Below, piece after piece: positions 46,371 to 54,509 of a DNA stretch of 64,000 nucleotides. Numbering within the stretch: the stretch's first letter is position 1; each line of letters begins with the position of its first letter. The notes beneath the pieces are model-generated. The model did not search any database. It was not told where the DNA came from and worked only from the letters and a program-made list of their open reading frames with translations. The DNA is from Streptomyces sp. Act143 (GTDB lineage: Bacteria; Actinomycetota; Actinomycetes; Streptomycetales; Streptomycetaceae): contig NZ_QFRX01000001.1 of NCBI RefSeq assembly GCF_003143935.1, forward strand, positions 7,908,992 through 7,972,991, written 5' to 3'. The translations under genes were made by a program, and so were the position numbers.

Positions 46371-47203
46371 GTCGTCCTTCCGGGTCGGCTCGTCCCGCCT
46401 GACCGGTCGTCGGCGAGGTACCGCTCGGCGAACTCCGGCCACGGGGTGGTCGCGTACGCGCGCTGGGCGTCCTCGTCGCGGCCGTAGTCGGGGGCGCAGG
46501 AGGTGAAGTGCGCGCCGTTCGGCGCCTCGACGACTCCGGTCACCACATGCCGTTTGACCAGCAGCGACTGGGGCGGCCCTGCCTTGCCCAACTCGGCCGT
46601 GCCGACGATGCGTTCGCAGGAGACGTACGCCGCGTCGGCCGCCTCGCAGAACAGGTCGTCGAAGTACGGGTCGGGGCCCAGGTACTGTCCGTTGCCCCGC
46701 CGGTCGGCGCGGTTGACGTGGACCAGGGCCGCGTCGAGGCGCAGGGCGGGCACGGCGACGAAGGTCTCGCCGTCGTCGTACGGCGAAGTCACCGTCCTGA
46801 GGCCGGGGTTGACCCGCATGACGTCCGAGCCGAGGCCGGCCCGCACGGGCAGGAACGGCAGCCGGTTGGCGGCCGCGTGCAGTCCCCACATGAACATGGC
46901 CTCGTCGAGTTCCGTCAGTTCGAAGGCGCCCCGCTCACGGGCGGCCCGGTAGTGGGGTTCCAGGGGGATGGAGTCGAGGGTGACGAAGGGGGCGACGAGC
47001 CTGCGCAGGCGTCCGGCGGCGGCGAGCATGCCGACGTCGGGGCCGCCGTAGGAGACGACGGTGAGATCGGTGATCCCGGTACGGAGCAGTGCTCTCACCA
47101 GGGCCATCGGCTTGCGGCGGGCGCCCCAGCCGCCGATGCCGAGGGTCATGCCGCTGTCCAGACGCGAGACGGCCTCGTCGGCGGTCATGGTCTTGTCGCT
47201 CAT
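46367..47203 (-). CDS. ipdA: IpdA, CoA-transferase-family ring-cleaving subunit
   Basis: A 278-residue alpha subunit: GMTLGIGGWGARRKPMALVRALL, LTVVSYGGPDVGMLAAAGRLRRLVAPFVT, ALVHVNRADRRGNGQYLGPDPYFD. Paired with IpdB it would cleave the final carbocycle of the steroid-derived CoA ester. The C-terminal tail (RYLADDRSGGTSRPGRTT) is variable. ATG 47203 overlaps the echA20 stop by 4 nt (ATGA), giving one translationally coupled echA20-ipdA-ipdB-ipdC unit. Confidence 0.85.
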   Translation of the reverse strand: MSDKTMTADEAVSRLDSGMTLGIGGWGARRKPMALVRALLRTGITDLTVVSYGGPDVGMLAAAGRLRRLVAPFVTLDSIPLEPHYRAARERGAFELTELDEAMFMWGLHAAANRLPFLPVRAGLGSDVMRVNPGLRTVTSPYDDGETFVAVPALRLDAALVHVNRADRRGNGQYLGPDPYFDDLFCEAADAAYVSCERIVGTAELGKAGPPQSLLVKRHVVTGVVEAPNGAHFTSCAPDYGRDEDAQRAYATTPWPEFAERYLADDRSGGTSRPGRTT

Positions 47204-47946
47204 CCGGCGTCCTCCTTCCCGAACCTGTCCCGCACCCGGTCCGCGACCCCGCTCACGCTCGCCTCGAAGGTGAACCCCTGCTCGAAGCGGTAGCTGCGGC
47301 GGACGTCGACCGGGTCGATGCCGTTGAGGGCGGCCTTGGCGAGCCGCAGCAGCTCTCCGTCCTTCGCGGCGATCTCCCGCGCCAACCCCAGCGCCGCGTC
47401 GCCGAGTTCGTCGCGCGGTACCACCGCCCACACCGACCCGTGCCCGTGCAGCTCGGCCGCGGTGACGGTGCGGGAGGTGAAGTACAGGGCGCGCATGAGG
47501 TGCTGGGGGACGAGCCGGGCCAGGTGGGTGGCGGCGCCCAGGGCTCCCCGGTCGAGCTCGGGCAGCCCGAAGGAGGCGTCCTCGCTCGCGACGACCACGT
47601 CCGCGTTCCCGGCCAGTCCCACGCCGCCGCCCAGGCAGAACCCCTGCACGGCCGCCACCACCGGCACCTCGCACTCGTACACGGCCGAAAAGGCCTCGAA
47701 ACAGCCGCGGTTGACCCCGACCAGCGCGTCCGGGCCACGCGCCTGGATCTCCTTGATGTCCACGCCCGCGTTGAAGCCCCGCCCCTCGGCGGCCAGCACC
47801 ACACAGCGCGTCCCGGGATCGCGGCCGGCCGTGCGCACGGCGTCCGCCAGCGCGTACCAGCCGTCCACCGGAAGGGCGTTCACCGGCGGGAAGTCGACCG
47901 TGACGACGGAAATCCCCTTTTCCGGGGATGAGGTGGAGACACCCAT
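47200..47946 (-). CDS. echA20: EchA20-like enoyl-CoA hydratase-family ring hydrolase
   Basis: A 248-residue crotonase-fold protein: VTVDFPPVNALPVDGWYALADAV, oxyanion-hole segments FNAGVDIKEIQ and VQGFCLGGGVGLAGNADVV, and SEDASFGLPELDRGALGAATHLARLV. In the HIP pathway EchA20 hydrolyses ring D of HIEC-CoA. ATG 47946 is close to the KstR2-like operator 2, and the gene heads the leftward operon. Confidence 0.83.
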   Translation of the reverse strand: MGVSTSSPEKGISVVTVDFPPVNALPVDGWYALADAVRTAGRDPGTRCVVLAAEGRGFNAGVDIKEIQARGPDALVGVNRGCFEAFSAVYECEVPVVAAVQGFCLGGGVGLAGNADVVVASEDASFGLPELDRGALGAATHLARLVPQHLMRALYFTSRTVTAAELHGHGSVWAVVPRDELGDAALGLAREIAAKDGELLRLAKAALNGIDPVDVRRSYRFEQGFTFEASVSGVADRVRDRFGKEDAG

Positions 47947-47965
47947 GGAAGCATCAGCTACCTTT

Positions 47966-47987
47966 CCACCAAACGTTTGTTAGGTGG
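47966..47987. promoter_or_regulatory. KstR2-like operator 2 (echA20 / SDR divergent promoter)
   Basis: ACCAAACGTTTGTT (47968-47981) with the perfect core CAAACGTTTG (47970-47979) lies in the 54-bp gap between echA20 and the rightward SDR. Reverse-complemented, it reads CCTAACAAACGTTTGGTGG, closely matching the operator at 41980-41999. The downstream GGTGGAGGG (47983-47991) is the SDR RBS, so repressor binding would also cover it. Confidence 0.6.
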
Positions 47988-48000
47988 AGGGTAGCGGCGA

Positions 48001-48741
48001 ATGGAGCTGAAAGGGAGGGTCGCCGTCGTCACCGGAGGAACCCGGGGCGTGGGCGCCGGGGTGGCGCGCTCCTTCGCGGCGGCGGGCGCCGAGGTCGTGG
48101 TCTGTGCCCGCCGCCCGCCCGAAGTGCCCCTCAAAGGTGCTGAGTTCATGCCGCTCGACGTCCGTGACCAGGACGCCGTGCACGCCTTCTTCGCCGCCCT
48201 GCCCCGCGTCGACGTCCTCGTCAACAACGCGGGCGGCGGCCCCTACCGGCTGCTCGCCGACGCGGACGCGGCCCGGCACGCGCGCGTGATCGAGCTCAAC
48301 CTCCTGGCCCCGCTGACGGTCTCCCTCGCCGCGTACCCGCACCTGAGGCGCGCGAAGGGCTCCGTCGTCATGGTCGGCAGCGTCAGCGGCAGCCGCCCCT
48401 CGCCCGGTTCGGCGGCGTACGGGGCGGCGAAGGCGGGGCTGGAGAACCTGGCCCGCTCGATGGCGGTGGAGTGGGCGCCGGACGTCCGGGTCAACACGCT
48501 GGTCGTCGGCATGGTCCGCACCGAACTCGCCCACCTGCACTACGGCGACGAGGAGGCGGTCGCCGCCGTCGCGCGCACGGTCCCGCTCGGACGCCTGGCC
48601 GAGCCGTCCGACGTGGGCGCCGCGGCCGTGTTCCTCGCCTCGGAGGCCGCCGCGTACCTCAGCGGGGCCTCGCTCCTGGTGCACGGGGGCGGGGAGCGGC
48701 CGCTGTTCCTGGATGCCGCAACTGCCGACAGGGAGACGTGA
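48001..48741 (+). CDS. SDR oxidoreductase (HIP cluster, Rv3549c-like position)
   Basis: A 246-residue short-chain dehydrogenase: AVVTGGTRGVGAGVARSF, NNAGGGPYRLL, catalytic Ser in GSVSGSRPSPGSAAYGAAKAGL with YxxxK, and a C-terminal HGGGERP. It is divergent from echA20, the position of the Rv3548c-Rv3549c pair in the mycobacterial regulon. The precise substrate among HIP-CoA intermediates is not known. ATG 48001 follows GGTGGAGGG (47983-47991). Confidence 0.82.
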   Translation: MELKGRVAVVTGGTRGVGAGVARSFAAAGAEVVVCARRPPEVPLKGAEFMPLDVRDQDAVHAFFAALPRVDVLVNNAGGGPYRLLADADAARHARVIELNLLAPLTVSLAAYPHLRRAKGSVVMVGSVSGSRPSPGSAAYGAAKAGLENLARSMAVEWAPDVRVNTLVVGMVRTELAHLHYGDEEAVAAVARTVPLGRLAEPSDVGAAAVFLASEAAAYLSGASLLVHGGGERPLFLDAATADRET

Positions 48742-48742
48742 G

Positions 48743-49648
48743 ATGAGCGGAATCTGCGACGGCCGGGTCGTCGTCGTCACCGGGGCGGGCCGAGGTCTCG
48801 GGCGGGCGCACGCGCTGGCGTTCGCCGCGGCGGGGGCGCGGGTCGTGGTCAACGACCTGGGTGTGGGGCTGGACGGCACCCCCGGCTCCGGCAGCCCGGC
48901 GGCCCGGGTGGTCGCGGAGATCCGCGCGGCGGGCGGCGAGGCGGTCGCGCACGGCGGCGACATCGCGACCACCGAGGGGGCGGCGGGCCTGATCGCGACG
49001 GCCGTGGAGACGTACGGCCGCCTCGACACCCTGGTCAACAACGCCGGATTCCTGCGCGACCGGATGCTGGTCAACCTCGACGAGGACGACTGGGACGCGG
49101 TGCTGCGGGTGCACCTCAAGGGCCACTTCCTGCCGCTGAAGCACGCGGCGGCGCACTGGAGGGGCGAGGCGAAGGCGGGCCGCATGCCGCAGGCCCGGAT
49201 CGTCAACACCAGCAGCGGCGCGGGGCTGCTGGGCTCGCTGGGGCAGGGCAACTACAGCGCCGCCAAGGCCGGGATCGTCGGGCTGACGCTGGTCGCCGCC
49301 GCCGAACTCGCCCGCTACGGCGTCCAGGTCAACGCCATCGCGCCCGCCGCCCGCACCCGGATGACGGAACGCACCTTCGCCGAGACGATGGCGGCGCCCG
49401 CGGCCGGGTTCGACGCGATGGCCCCCGAGAACGTCTCACCGCTCGTCGTCTGGCTGGGCTCCGCGGCGAGCGAGGGCGTGACCGGCCGGGTCTTCGAGGC
49501 GGAGGGCGGCCGGATCACGGTCATGGAGGGGTGGCGGGCGGGACCGAGCGCCGACAAGGGGGCGTGCTGGGCGCCCGACGAAGTGGACGGCGTGGTACGG
49601 AAGTTGCTGGCGCAGGCCGCAGAACCCGGGCCGGTGTACGGGGCGTGA
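48743..49648 (+). CDS. SDR oxidoreductase (HIP cluster, Rv3548c-like position)
   Basis: A 301-residue SDR resembling multifunctional-enzyme-type hydroxyacyl-CoA dehydrogenases: VVVVTGAGRGLGRAHALAFAAAGARVVVNDLG, NNAGFLRDRM, NTSSGAGLLGSLGQGNYSAAKAGI, and APAARTRMTERTFAETM. It starts one base after the preceding SDR stop, with GGGAG at 48731-48735. It may oxidise a beta-hydroxyacyl-CoA late in the pathway. It is the right-hand end of the cluster; the 115 bp after it hold no assignable feature. Confidence 0.82.
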   Translation: MSGICDGRVVVVTGAGRGLGRAHALAFAAAGARVVVNDLGVGLDGTPGSGSPAARVVAEIRAAGGEAVAHGGDIATTEGAAGLIATAVETYGRLDTLVNNAGFLRDRMLVNLDEDDWDAVLRVHLKGHFLPLKHAAAHWRGEAKAGRMPQARIVNTSSGAGLLGSLGQGNYSAAKAGIVGLTLVAAAELARYGVQVNAIAPAARTRMTERTFAETMAAPAAGFDAMAPENVSPLVVWLGSAASEGVTGRVFEAEGGRITVMEGWRAGPSADKGACWAPDEVDGVVRKLLAQAAEPGPVYGA

Positions 49649-49763
49649 GCCTCACTCGGCCGGCCGGGCCGCCGCCCGGCGCTGGAGCCAGGCAAGCAAG
49701 AATTTCGTCGGCCGGACCGACTGCCTGCGGACAGGGTGAGGCCCCGCGGAGCCCCTCCGTGTC

Positions 49764-50645
49764 CTAGGTGTCGCACTCCAGCACCGTCCGGCACACCCCG
49801 CACCGCGCCCGCATCCGCCCCCGCACCGGCACCCGGATCTTCTGATGGCAGGTCGGGCAGGGAAAGGACACCCGCAGCTGCCCGCCCCCGTCCGGACTGA
49901 ACGCGTACGGCACCCCGGCCGGCGCGGCGGCCGCATGGCGCCGCTCCCGCGCGTACCGCCGCCGCCCCGCCCACCCGGCCGCGGTCAGCGGCGGCTGCTG
50001 CTCGTCCTCCCGCGCCCGCGCCATGCCCTTCACATACGCCGTGTAGGCCTGCGGACTGGTGAACCACACCGACGGGTCCTCCCCGAACACCAGCGACCGC
50101 TTGGCGAGGACGTACCCGAACTCCTCCGGCGTCAGATACCCCAGCTTCTGCGACGAGGCCCCGTCCTCCCGGTAGGCGTCCAGCAGCAGCCACCCGGCCC
50201 CCAGGTACGTCGCCGCCGTGTCCGTGAGGATCTCGTTGTCCCGCGTCCCCGGGAAGGACAGCCCCAGGCGATGCAGATACACATGCATCACCTCGTGCGC
50301 GAGCGCCGCCCCGATGTCCCGGCGATGCGTCCGGAACCGGTCGTTGAGCTCCACGAAGTACTCCGGCCCGGCCGCGAGTTCCACGTTCGCCGCATGCGTC
50401 ATCTCACGGAAGCCGACGATCATCCGGGCATCGGGGAGCCGGTAGTGCCGCACCATCTCGCGCGCCACCCGCTGCGCGCCCAGATGGAGATCGTCCGTGT
50501 CGCAGAACGCCACGTCCGCCGGGGCCACACTGGTCGCGAAGGTCTGGACGGTGTCGTACGACAGTCGTTTCCAGAGCGCGGTGATCGCGGCCCGCACCGT
50601 CTCCAGATGCGGGTATCCGTGCTCGACCGGTCCGTCGTTCGCCAC
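49764..50645 (-). CDS. Predicted HExxH metalloprotease with C-terminal zinc ribbon
   Basis: A 293-residue protein. The centre has HEVMH in DIGAALAHEVMHVYLHRLG, a zincin-type HExxH site, followed by a possible third ligand in NEILTDTAATYLG. The C-terminus has two Cys pairs (CPTCHQK and CGVCRTVLECDT), forming a zinc ribbon. No signal peptide is seen, so it is probably cytosolic. GTG 50645 is used (GGGGG upstream); a GTG at 50681 would add 12 residues. I do not recognise a named family beyond this. Confidence 0.7.
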   Translation of the reverse strand: MANDGPVEHGYPHLETVRAAITALWKRLSYDTVQTFATSVAPADVAFCDTDDLHLGAQRVAREMVRHYRLPDARMIVGFREMTHAANVELAAGPEYFVELNDRFRTHRRDIGAALAHEVMHVYLHRLGLSFPGTRDNEILTDTAATYLGAGWLLLDAYREDGASSQKLGYLTPEEFGYVLAKRSLVFGEDPSVWFTSPQAYTAYVKGMARAREDEQQPPLTAAGWAGRRRYARERRHAAAAPAGVPYAFSPDGGGQLRVSFPCPTCHQKIRVPVRGRMRARCGVCRTVLECDT

Positions 50646-50690
50646 GCCCGTACCCCCAAGACGCCGAGAACCCGATTCCACTCTACGAGG

Positions 50691-52424
50691 TCACCGGCTC
50701 CTTACGTACGGCGCCGCCGACGCCTCCTCCAGCTCCAGGACCCACACGTCGTTCACACCCTCCCGCAGCACCGGACCGGGCACGTACAGCGACCGCTGCG
50801 GGCCCGCGGACCAGTAGCGGCCCAGATTGAAGCCGTTGATCCACACGAACCCCCGCGTCCACCCCGGCAGCTCGACCACCGCGTCCCCGGCGCCCCGCAC
50901 CGTGCACGTGCCCCGGTAGAGCCCCGGGGCGCGCTGCCCGTCGAAACGCCCGAAGGGCACGCCGGTCACGTCCTCCAGCGCGTCCAGCCGCAGCCCCCGC
51001 GCGCGTACCCCGTGCAGGAACTGCCGCTCGTGCAGCAGCCCCCCGGTGATGCCCTTGGCCTCCCCGGTGCGCGGCCCGTAATTGACCCGGCCCAGCGACT
51101 CCACCCACAGCTCCACGCGCGCGTGCCCGGCGACCGGTTCCTTCAACCGCTCGTCCGCCTCCGTCAGCACCCCGGCCCGCTCCCCGTCGACGTACACCAC
51201 GGCCAGGTCACGCAGCCCCCGCGCCACGAACGGATACGGCTGCCGGGGCCCCGGCACGGTCACCTCGTAGCGCACCAGCCCCCGGTCCACGTCCAGCTCC
51301 TCGAAGGTCGGCGGGACGGGAGAGGTGACGACCGGCCCGCCCAGCGCCGCCAGCACGTCCGCCGCCGGCGCCCACCGCGTGAACTCCACCTCCGCCCGCC
51401 CCGCGAACTGCGGCGGCAGCGGCGGAAGCCCGGGCAACGGGCCGTCCGCGTACGCGGCCAGCACCTCGCGGAAGCGCCAGAACTTCTCCGTCGGGTGCCC
51501 GAACTCGTCGATCGGGGCGTCGTAGTCGTACGACGTCACATCGGGCTCCAGCACCCCGTCGTGCAGATCACCGCCGCCCCGGTTCGCCCCCGCCCACCCG
51601 GCGAAACTCGTCCCGCCGTGCGCCATGTACAGGTTCACCGAGGCTCCGCACTCCAGGATCTCCCGCAGCGCCCCCGCCGCGTCCCCGGGATCGCGGACGA
51701 CATGCCCGGCGCCCCAGTGGTCGAACCAGCCGCACCAGAACTCCATGCACATCAACGGGCCCGACGGACGGTGCCGCCGCAGGGTGTCGAAGGCCCCGCG
51801 CGCCTGCGAGCCGAAGTTCACCGTGGCCAGCACCCCCGGCACCGAGCCGCCGGTCAGCATGTGGTCCTCCGGACCGTCCGAGGTGAACAACGGCACCGTG
51901 ACCCCCGCCGCCCGCAGCAGCTCCGCCAGCCACCGCAGATACCCCGCGTCCGAGCCGTAGCTGCCGTACTCGTTCTCCACCTGCACCATGACCACCGGAC
52001 CGCCCCGGTCGATCTGCCGGGCCACGATCTGCGGCAGCAGACGGCCGAACCAGCGCTCCACCTGTCCCAGATACACCGCGTCGCTCGTCCGCGCGCGCCC
52101 CTCCAGCCAGTGCGGCAGCCCGCCGTTCTCCCACTCCGCGCAGATGTACGGCCCCGGCCGCACGATCGCCCACAGCCCCGCCGCCCGCGCCGCGTCCAGG
52201 AAACGGCCCAGCGCCTCCGCATCGGCGTACACCCCCGGCCGCGGCTCGTGCAGATTCCACGGCACGTACGTCTCCACACAGTTCAGGCCCATCGCCCGCA
52301 GCATCGCCAGCCGGTGCCCCCACTGCGCCTCGTGCACCCGGAAGTAGTGCAGCGCGCCGGACAGCAGCCGCACCGGCCGCCCGTCCAGCAGAAAGTCGTC
52401 GTCCCCCACCGCGAACTCGCTCAT
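50691..52424 (-). CDS. GH35 beta-galactosidase
   Basis: A 577-residue glycoside hydrolase family 35 enzyme. The barrel opens with FLLDGRPVRLLSGALHYFRV and has PWNLHEPRPG, RPGPYICAEWENGGLPHWL, acid/base Glu in VMVQVENEYGSYGSD and nucleophile Glu in LMCMEFWCGWFDHWG. C-terminal beta domains end with GFVWINGFNLGRYW, which is diagnostic of the family. No signal peptide is seen, so it is intracellular. It is divergent from an AraC regulator that probably controls it. Confidence 0.93.
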   Translation of the reverse strand: MSEFAVGDDDFLLDGRPVRLLSGALHYFRVHEAQWGHRLAMLRAMGLNCVETYVPWNLHEPRPGVYADAEALGRFLDAARAAGLWAIVRPGPYICAEWENGGLPHWLEGRARTSDAVYLGQVERWFGRLLPQIVARQIDRGGPVVMVQVENEYGSYGSDAGYLRWLAELLRAAGVTVPLFTSDGPEDHMLTGGSVPGVLATVNFGSQARGAFDTLRRHRPSGPLMCMEFWCGWFDHWGAGHVVRDPGDAAGALREILECGASVNLYMAHGGTSFAGWAGANRGGGDLHDGVLEPDVTSYDYDAPIDEFGHPTEKFWRFREVLAAYADGPLPGLPPLPPQFAGRAEVEFTRWAPAADVLAALGGPVVTSPVPPTFEELDVDRGLVRYEVTVPGPRQPYPFVARGLRDLAVVYVDGERAGVLTEADERLKEPVAGHARVELWVESLGRVNYGPRTGEAKGITGGLLHERQFLHGVRARGLRLDALEDVTGVPFGRFDGQRAPGLYRGTCTVRGAGDAVVELPGWTRGFVWINGFNLGRYWSAGPQRSLYVPGPVLREGVNDVWVLELEEASAAPYVRSR

Positions 52425-52503
52425 ACGCCCCACCCTCACCGCTGGCGCCGATCACCGTCCATGGACAAAGATCGGCAGGGCTTGGACCGAAGGGAGAGAC
52501 CCG

Positions 52504-53397
52504 TTGACCTACCACACCTGGATGCGGTTCTTCACCCCCGGCCCCGCCCACCACCGCCTCGGCCTGGTCTGCCTCGGCGTCGGCCTCCAGTACGGCGCCC
52601 TGCCCACCGTCGGCCCCCGCGTCCTCGACCACCACGTCGCCGTCGTCATCAGCACCGGCAGCGGCTGGTACGACCACCCCGACGGACGCCGTACCGCCAT
52701 CACCGCACCCGCCCTGCTCTGGCTCACCCCGGGCATCCCGCACCACTACGCACCCGACCCCGACACCGGCTGGGACGAGGGCTTCGTCGACTTCACCGGC
52801 CCCGCCACCGCCTCCTACACCGACCTCGGCTACATCGAACCCGACCGCCCCGTCGTCCCCCTCTCCGACGCCTCCGCACCCCGCGCCGTCATCGGCCGCA
52901 TGGCCCGCGCCGCCCGCCGCGACAACCCCCTCCTGGAGGTCGAGACCGGCGCCGCCGTCCACGAACTCCTCGTCGCTCTGCGCCGCGCCCGCGCCGACCT
53001 CACCCCCGACGGCGAACAGCTCCTCAAGGCCCTCGCCCGCGACGCCTTCCTGCCCCTGACCATCGCCGACCACGCCACCCGGCACGGCATGACCCCCGCC
53101 GAACTGCGCACCGCCGTCCGCCGCGGCGCCGGCTGCAGCCCCAAGGACTACCTCCTCGGCATCCGCCTCGGCCGCGCCAAGGAACTCCTCGCCGGCACCG
53201 AACTCCCCGTCGCCGCCGTCGCCCGCCGCGTCGGCTACGACGACCCCGCCTACTTCTCCCGCCTGTTCACCCGCCGCGTCGGCACCCCGCCCGTCCGCTT
53301 CCGCGCCCAGCAGAGCCGCGTCGTCCCCGGCGGCTGGAGCGACCAGGTACCCGACCCCGAGGATCCGCCGATCATCCCCGGCACCTGGGCCCCGTAG
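52504..53397 (+). CDS. AraC-family transcriptional regulator
   Basis: A 297-residue regulator with an N-terminal AraC-type cupin sensor (LGVGLQYGALPTVGPRVLDHHVAVVISTGSG, LLWLTPGIPHHYAPD) and a C-terminal double HTH (YLLGIRLGRAKELLAGTELPVAAVARRVGYDDPAYFSRLFTRR in two helices). TTG 52504 is chosen because GGGAGAG (52492-52498) lies 5 nt upstream; ATG 52522 would leave that RBS 23 nt away. It likely activates the adjacent GH35 gene in response to a sugar. Its TAG stop is also part of the next gene's -10 box. Confidence 0.88.
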   Translation: MTYHTWMRFFTPGPAHHRLGLVCLGVGLQYGALPTVGPRVLDHHVAVVISTGSGWYDHPDGRRTAITAPALLWLTPGIPHHYAPDPDTGWDEGFVDFTGPATASYTDLGYIEPDRPVVPLSDASAPRAVIGRMARAARRDNPLLEVETGAAVHELLVALRRARADLTPDGEQLLKALARDAFLPLTIADHATRHGMTPAELRTAVRRGAGCSPKDYLLGIRLGRAKELLAGTELPVAAVARRVGYDDPAYFSRLFTRRVGTPPVRFRAQQSRVVPGGWSDQVPDPEDPPIIPGTWAP

Positions 53398-53400
53398 GGT
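53395..53400 (+). promoter_or_regulatory. -10 box of leaderless chorismate mutase gene
   Basis: TAGGGT, whose first three bases are the AraC gene's stop codon, is 8 nt before the ATG at 53409. There is no Shine-Dalgarno between, so the transcript is probably leaderless. Confidence 0.5.
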
Positions 53401-53408
53401 TGACGCCC

Positions 53409-53759
53409 ATGACCACCAGCAACCCCGGTACCGGTGCCGTCGACCCCGCCGTGCGCGAGGAACTCGCCCGGCTGCGCGACAGCATCGACAACATCGACGC
53501 CGCCGTCGTCCACATGCTCGCCGAACGCTTCAAAGCCACCCAGCAGGTCGGCCACCTCAAGGCCCAGCACCAGCTGCCGCCCGCCGACCCGGCCCGCGAG
53601 GCCCGCCAGATCGAACGCCTGCGCACCCTCGCCGAGAACGCCAAGCTCGACCCGGCCTTCGCTGAGAAGTTCCTGAATTTCATCATCGCCGAGGTGATCC
53701 GCCACCACGAGCGCATCGCGGAGGACGCCTCCAACGGCGCCACGCCCACAGCGAACTGA
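53409..53759 (+). CDS. Chorismate mutase (AroQ class)
   Basis: A 116-residue all-helical AroQ-type chorismate mutase, which makes prephenate for Phe and Tyr. Visible are REELARLRDSIDNIDAAVVHMLAERFKATQQVGHLKAQHQLPPADPAREARQI in outline: the Arg/Lys contacts of the first long helix and the KAQHQL/DPAREA turn, then FLNFIIAEVIRHHERI. No prephenate dehydratase or DAHP synthase domain is fused. The start follows the leaderless -10 element. Confidence 0.9.
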   Translation: MTTSNPGTGAVDPAVREELARLRDSIDNIDAAVVHMLAERFKATQQVGHLKAQHQLPPADPAREARQIERLRTLAENAKLDPAFAEKFLNFIIAEVIRHHERIAEDASNGATPTAN

Positions 53760-53828
53760 CCTCCGCCGACGCCCCCCGGGGCGTGACAGGACACCCCCCG
53801 CAGGGGCATGCTGCGCTGTGCACTCCTT

Positions 53829-53871
53829 GTCAGCTGACGAGCACACACGGTCAGCGCCTCGGACATAAGCT
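53829..53871 (+). promoter_or_regulatory. Putative promoter of the response regulator
   Basis: A 10-bp palindrome GTCAGCTGAC (53829-53838) lies upstream of TAAGCT (53866-53871), a -10-like hexamer 9 nt before ATG 53881. The 121-bp gap otherwise contains only GC-rich sequence. Confidence 0.35.
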
Positions 53872-53901
53872 GGTTGTCCCATGCGGGAGGGACGTCGGGC
53901 C

Positions 53902-54453
53902 ATGCCGTCGGATGCCAAGATCCTCATCGTCGACGACCACGAGGACACGCTGTACGCGCTGGAGAGCGCCCTCGCCCCGCTCGGCTACCGGCTCGGCCGG
54001 GCCACCAGCGGCGACGAGGCGCTCAAGCAGGTCCTGCGCGGCCAGGTCGGCCTGCTCCTCCTCGACGTCCGCATGCCCGGCGTCAGCGGCCTCGACGTCG
54101 TCCGCTACATGCGCCGCGTCGAGCAGACCCAGCACATCCCCGTGGTCCTGCTCACCGGCTTCGGCCCCGACCAGGAACTCACCGCCGCCGCCTTCGGCCT
54201 CGGCGTCGCCGACCTCGTCATGAAGCCCATCGACCCCTGGGCCCTGCGCACCAAGGTCCGCTACCTCTACGACAGCCACCGCCGCCGGCTCGCCCTCGAA
54301 GAAGAGGTCCGCACCCTGCGCGCCCTCGTCAAGGACGGCCCCGAACCCCCCGGCCGCCCCGCACGACCCGCCCTGCCCCACCCGGACTCCCGCGTCCCCG
54401 TCCAACGCGCACAAGGGGCGCACACCGGCAGCCTCGAACAGGACCGGACATAG
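53902..54453 (+). CDS. Response regulator receiver-domain protein
   Basis: A 183-residue stand-alone receiver protein: acidic pocket AKILIVDDHEDTLYAL, phosphorylation Asp in LLLLDVRMPGVSGLDVV, Thr in VVLLTGFGP and Lys in DLVMKPIDPWAL. No DNA-binding output domain follows; the C-terminal part is a helix (HRRRLALEEEVRTLRALV) and a Pro-rich tail. ATG 53902 has GGGAGG at 12 nt and matches the MPSDAK start I expect for the family; ATG 53881, placed leaderless to TAAGCT, is an alternative. The partner kinase is not here. Confidence 0.85.
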   Translation: MPSDAKILIVDDHEDTLYALESALAPLGYRLGRATSGDEALKQVLRGQVGLLLLDVRMPGVSGLDVVRYMRRVEQTQHIPVVLLTGFGPDQELTAAAFGLGVADLVMKPIDPWALRTKVRYLYDSHRRRLALEEEVRTLRALVKDGPEPPGRPARPALPHPDSRVPVQRAQGAHTGSLEQDRT

Positions 54454-54509
54454 GGCGCGTACCGATCCGCCCCTGTGCCCCGACCCCGCCATCAGGCAGC
54501 ATGTCGTGC

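Noticed and set aside
49845..53759. A 1304-codon plus-strand open frame across the protease, GH35 and AraC region
   Set aside because: Only its last 117 codons (chorismate mutase) carry recognisable motifs; the rest is antisense or out of frame to genes with clear catalytic signatures.
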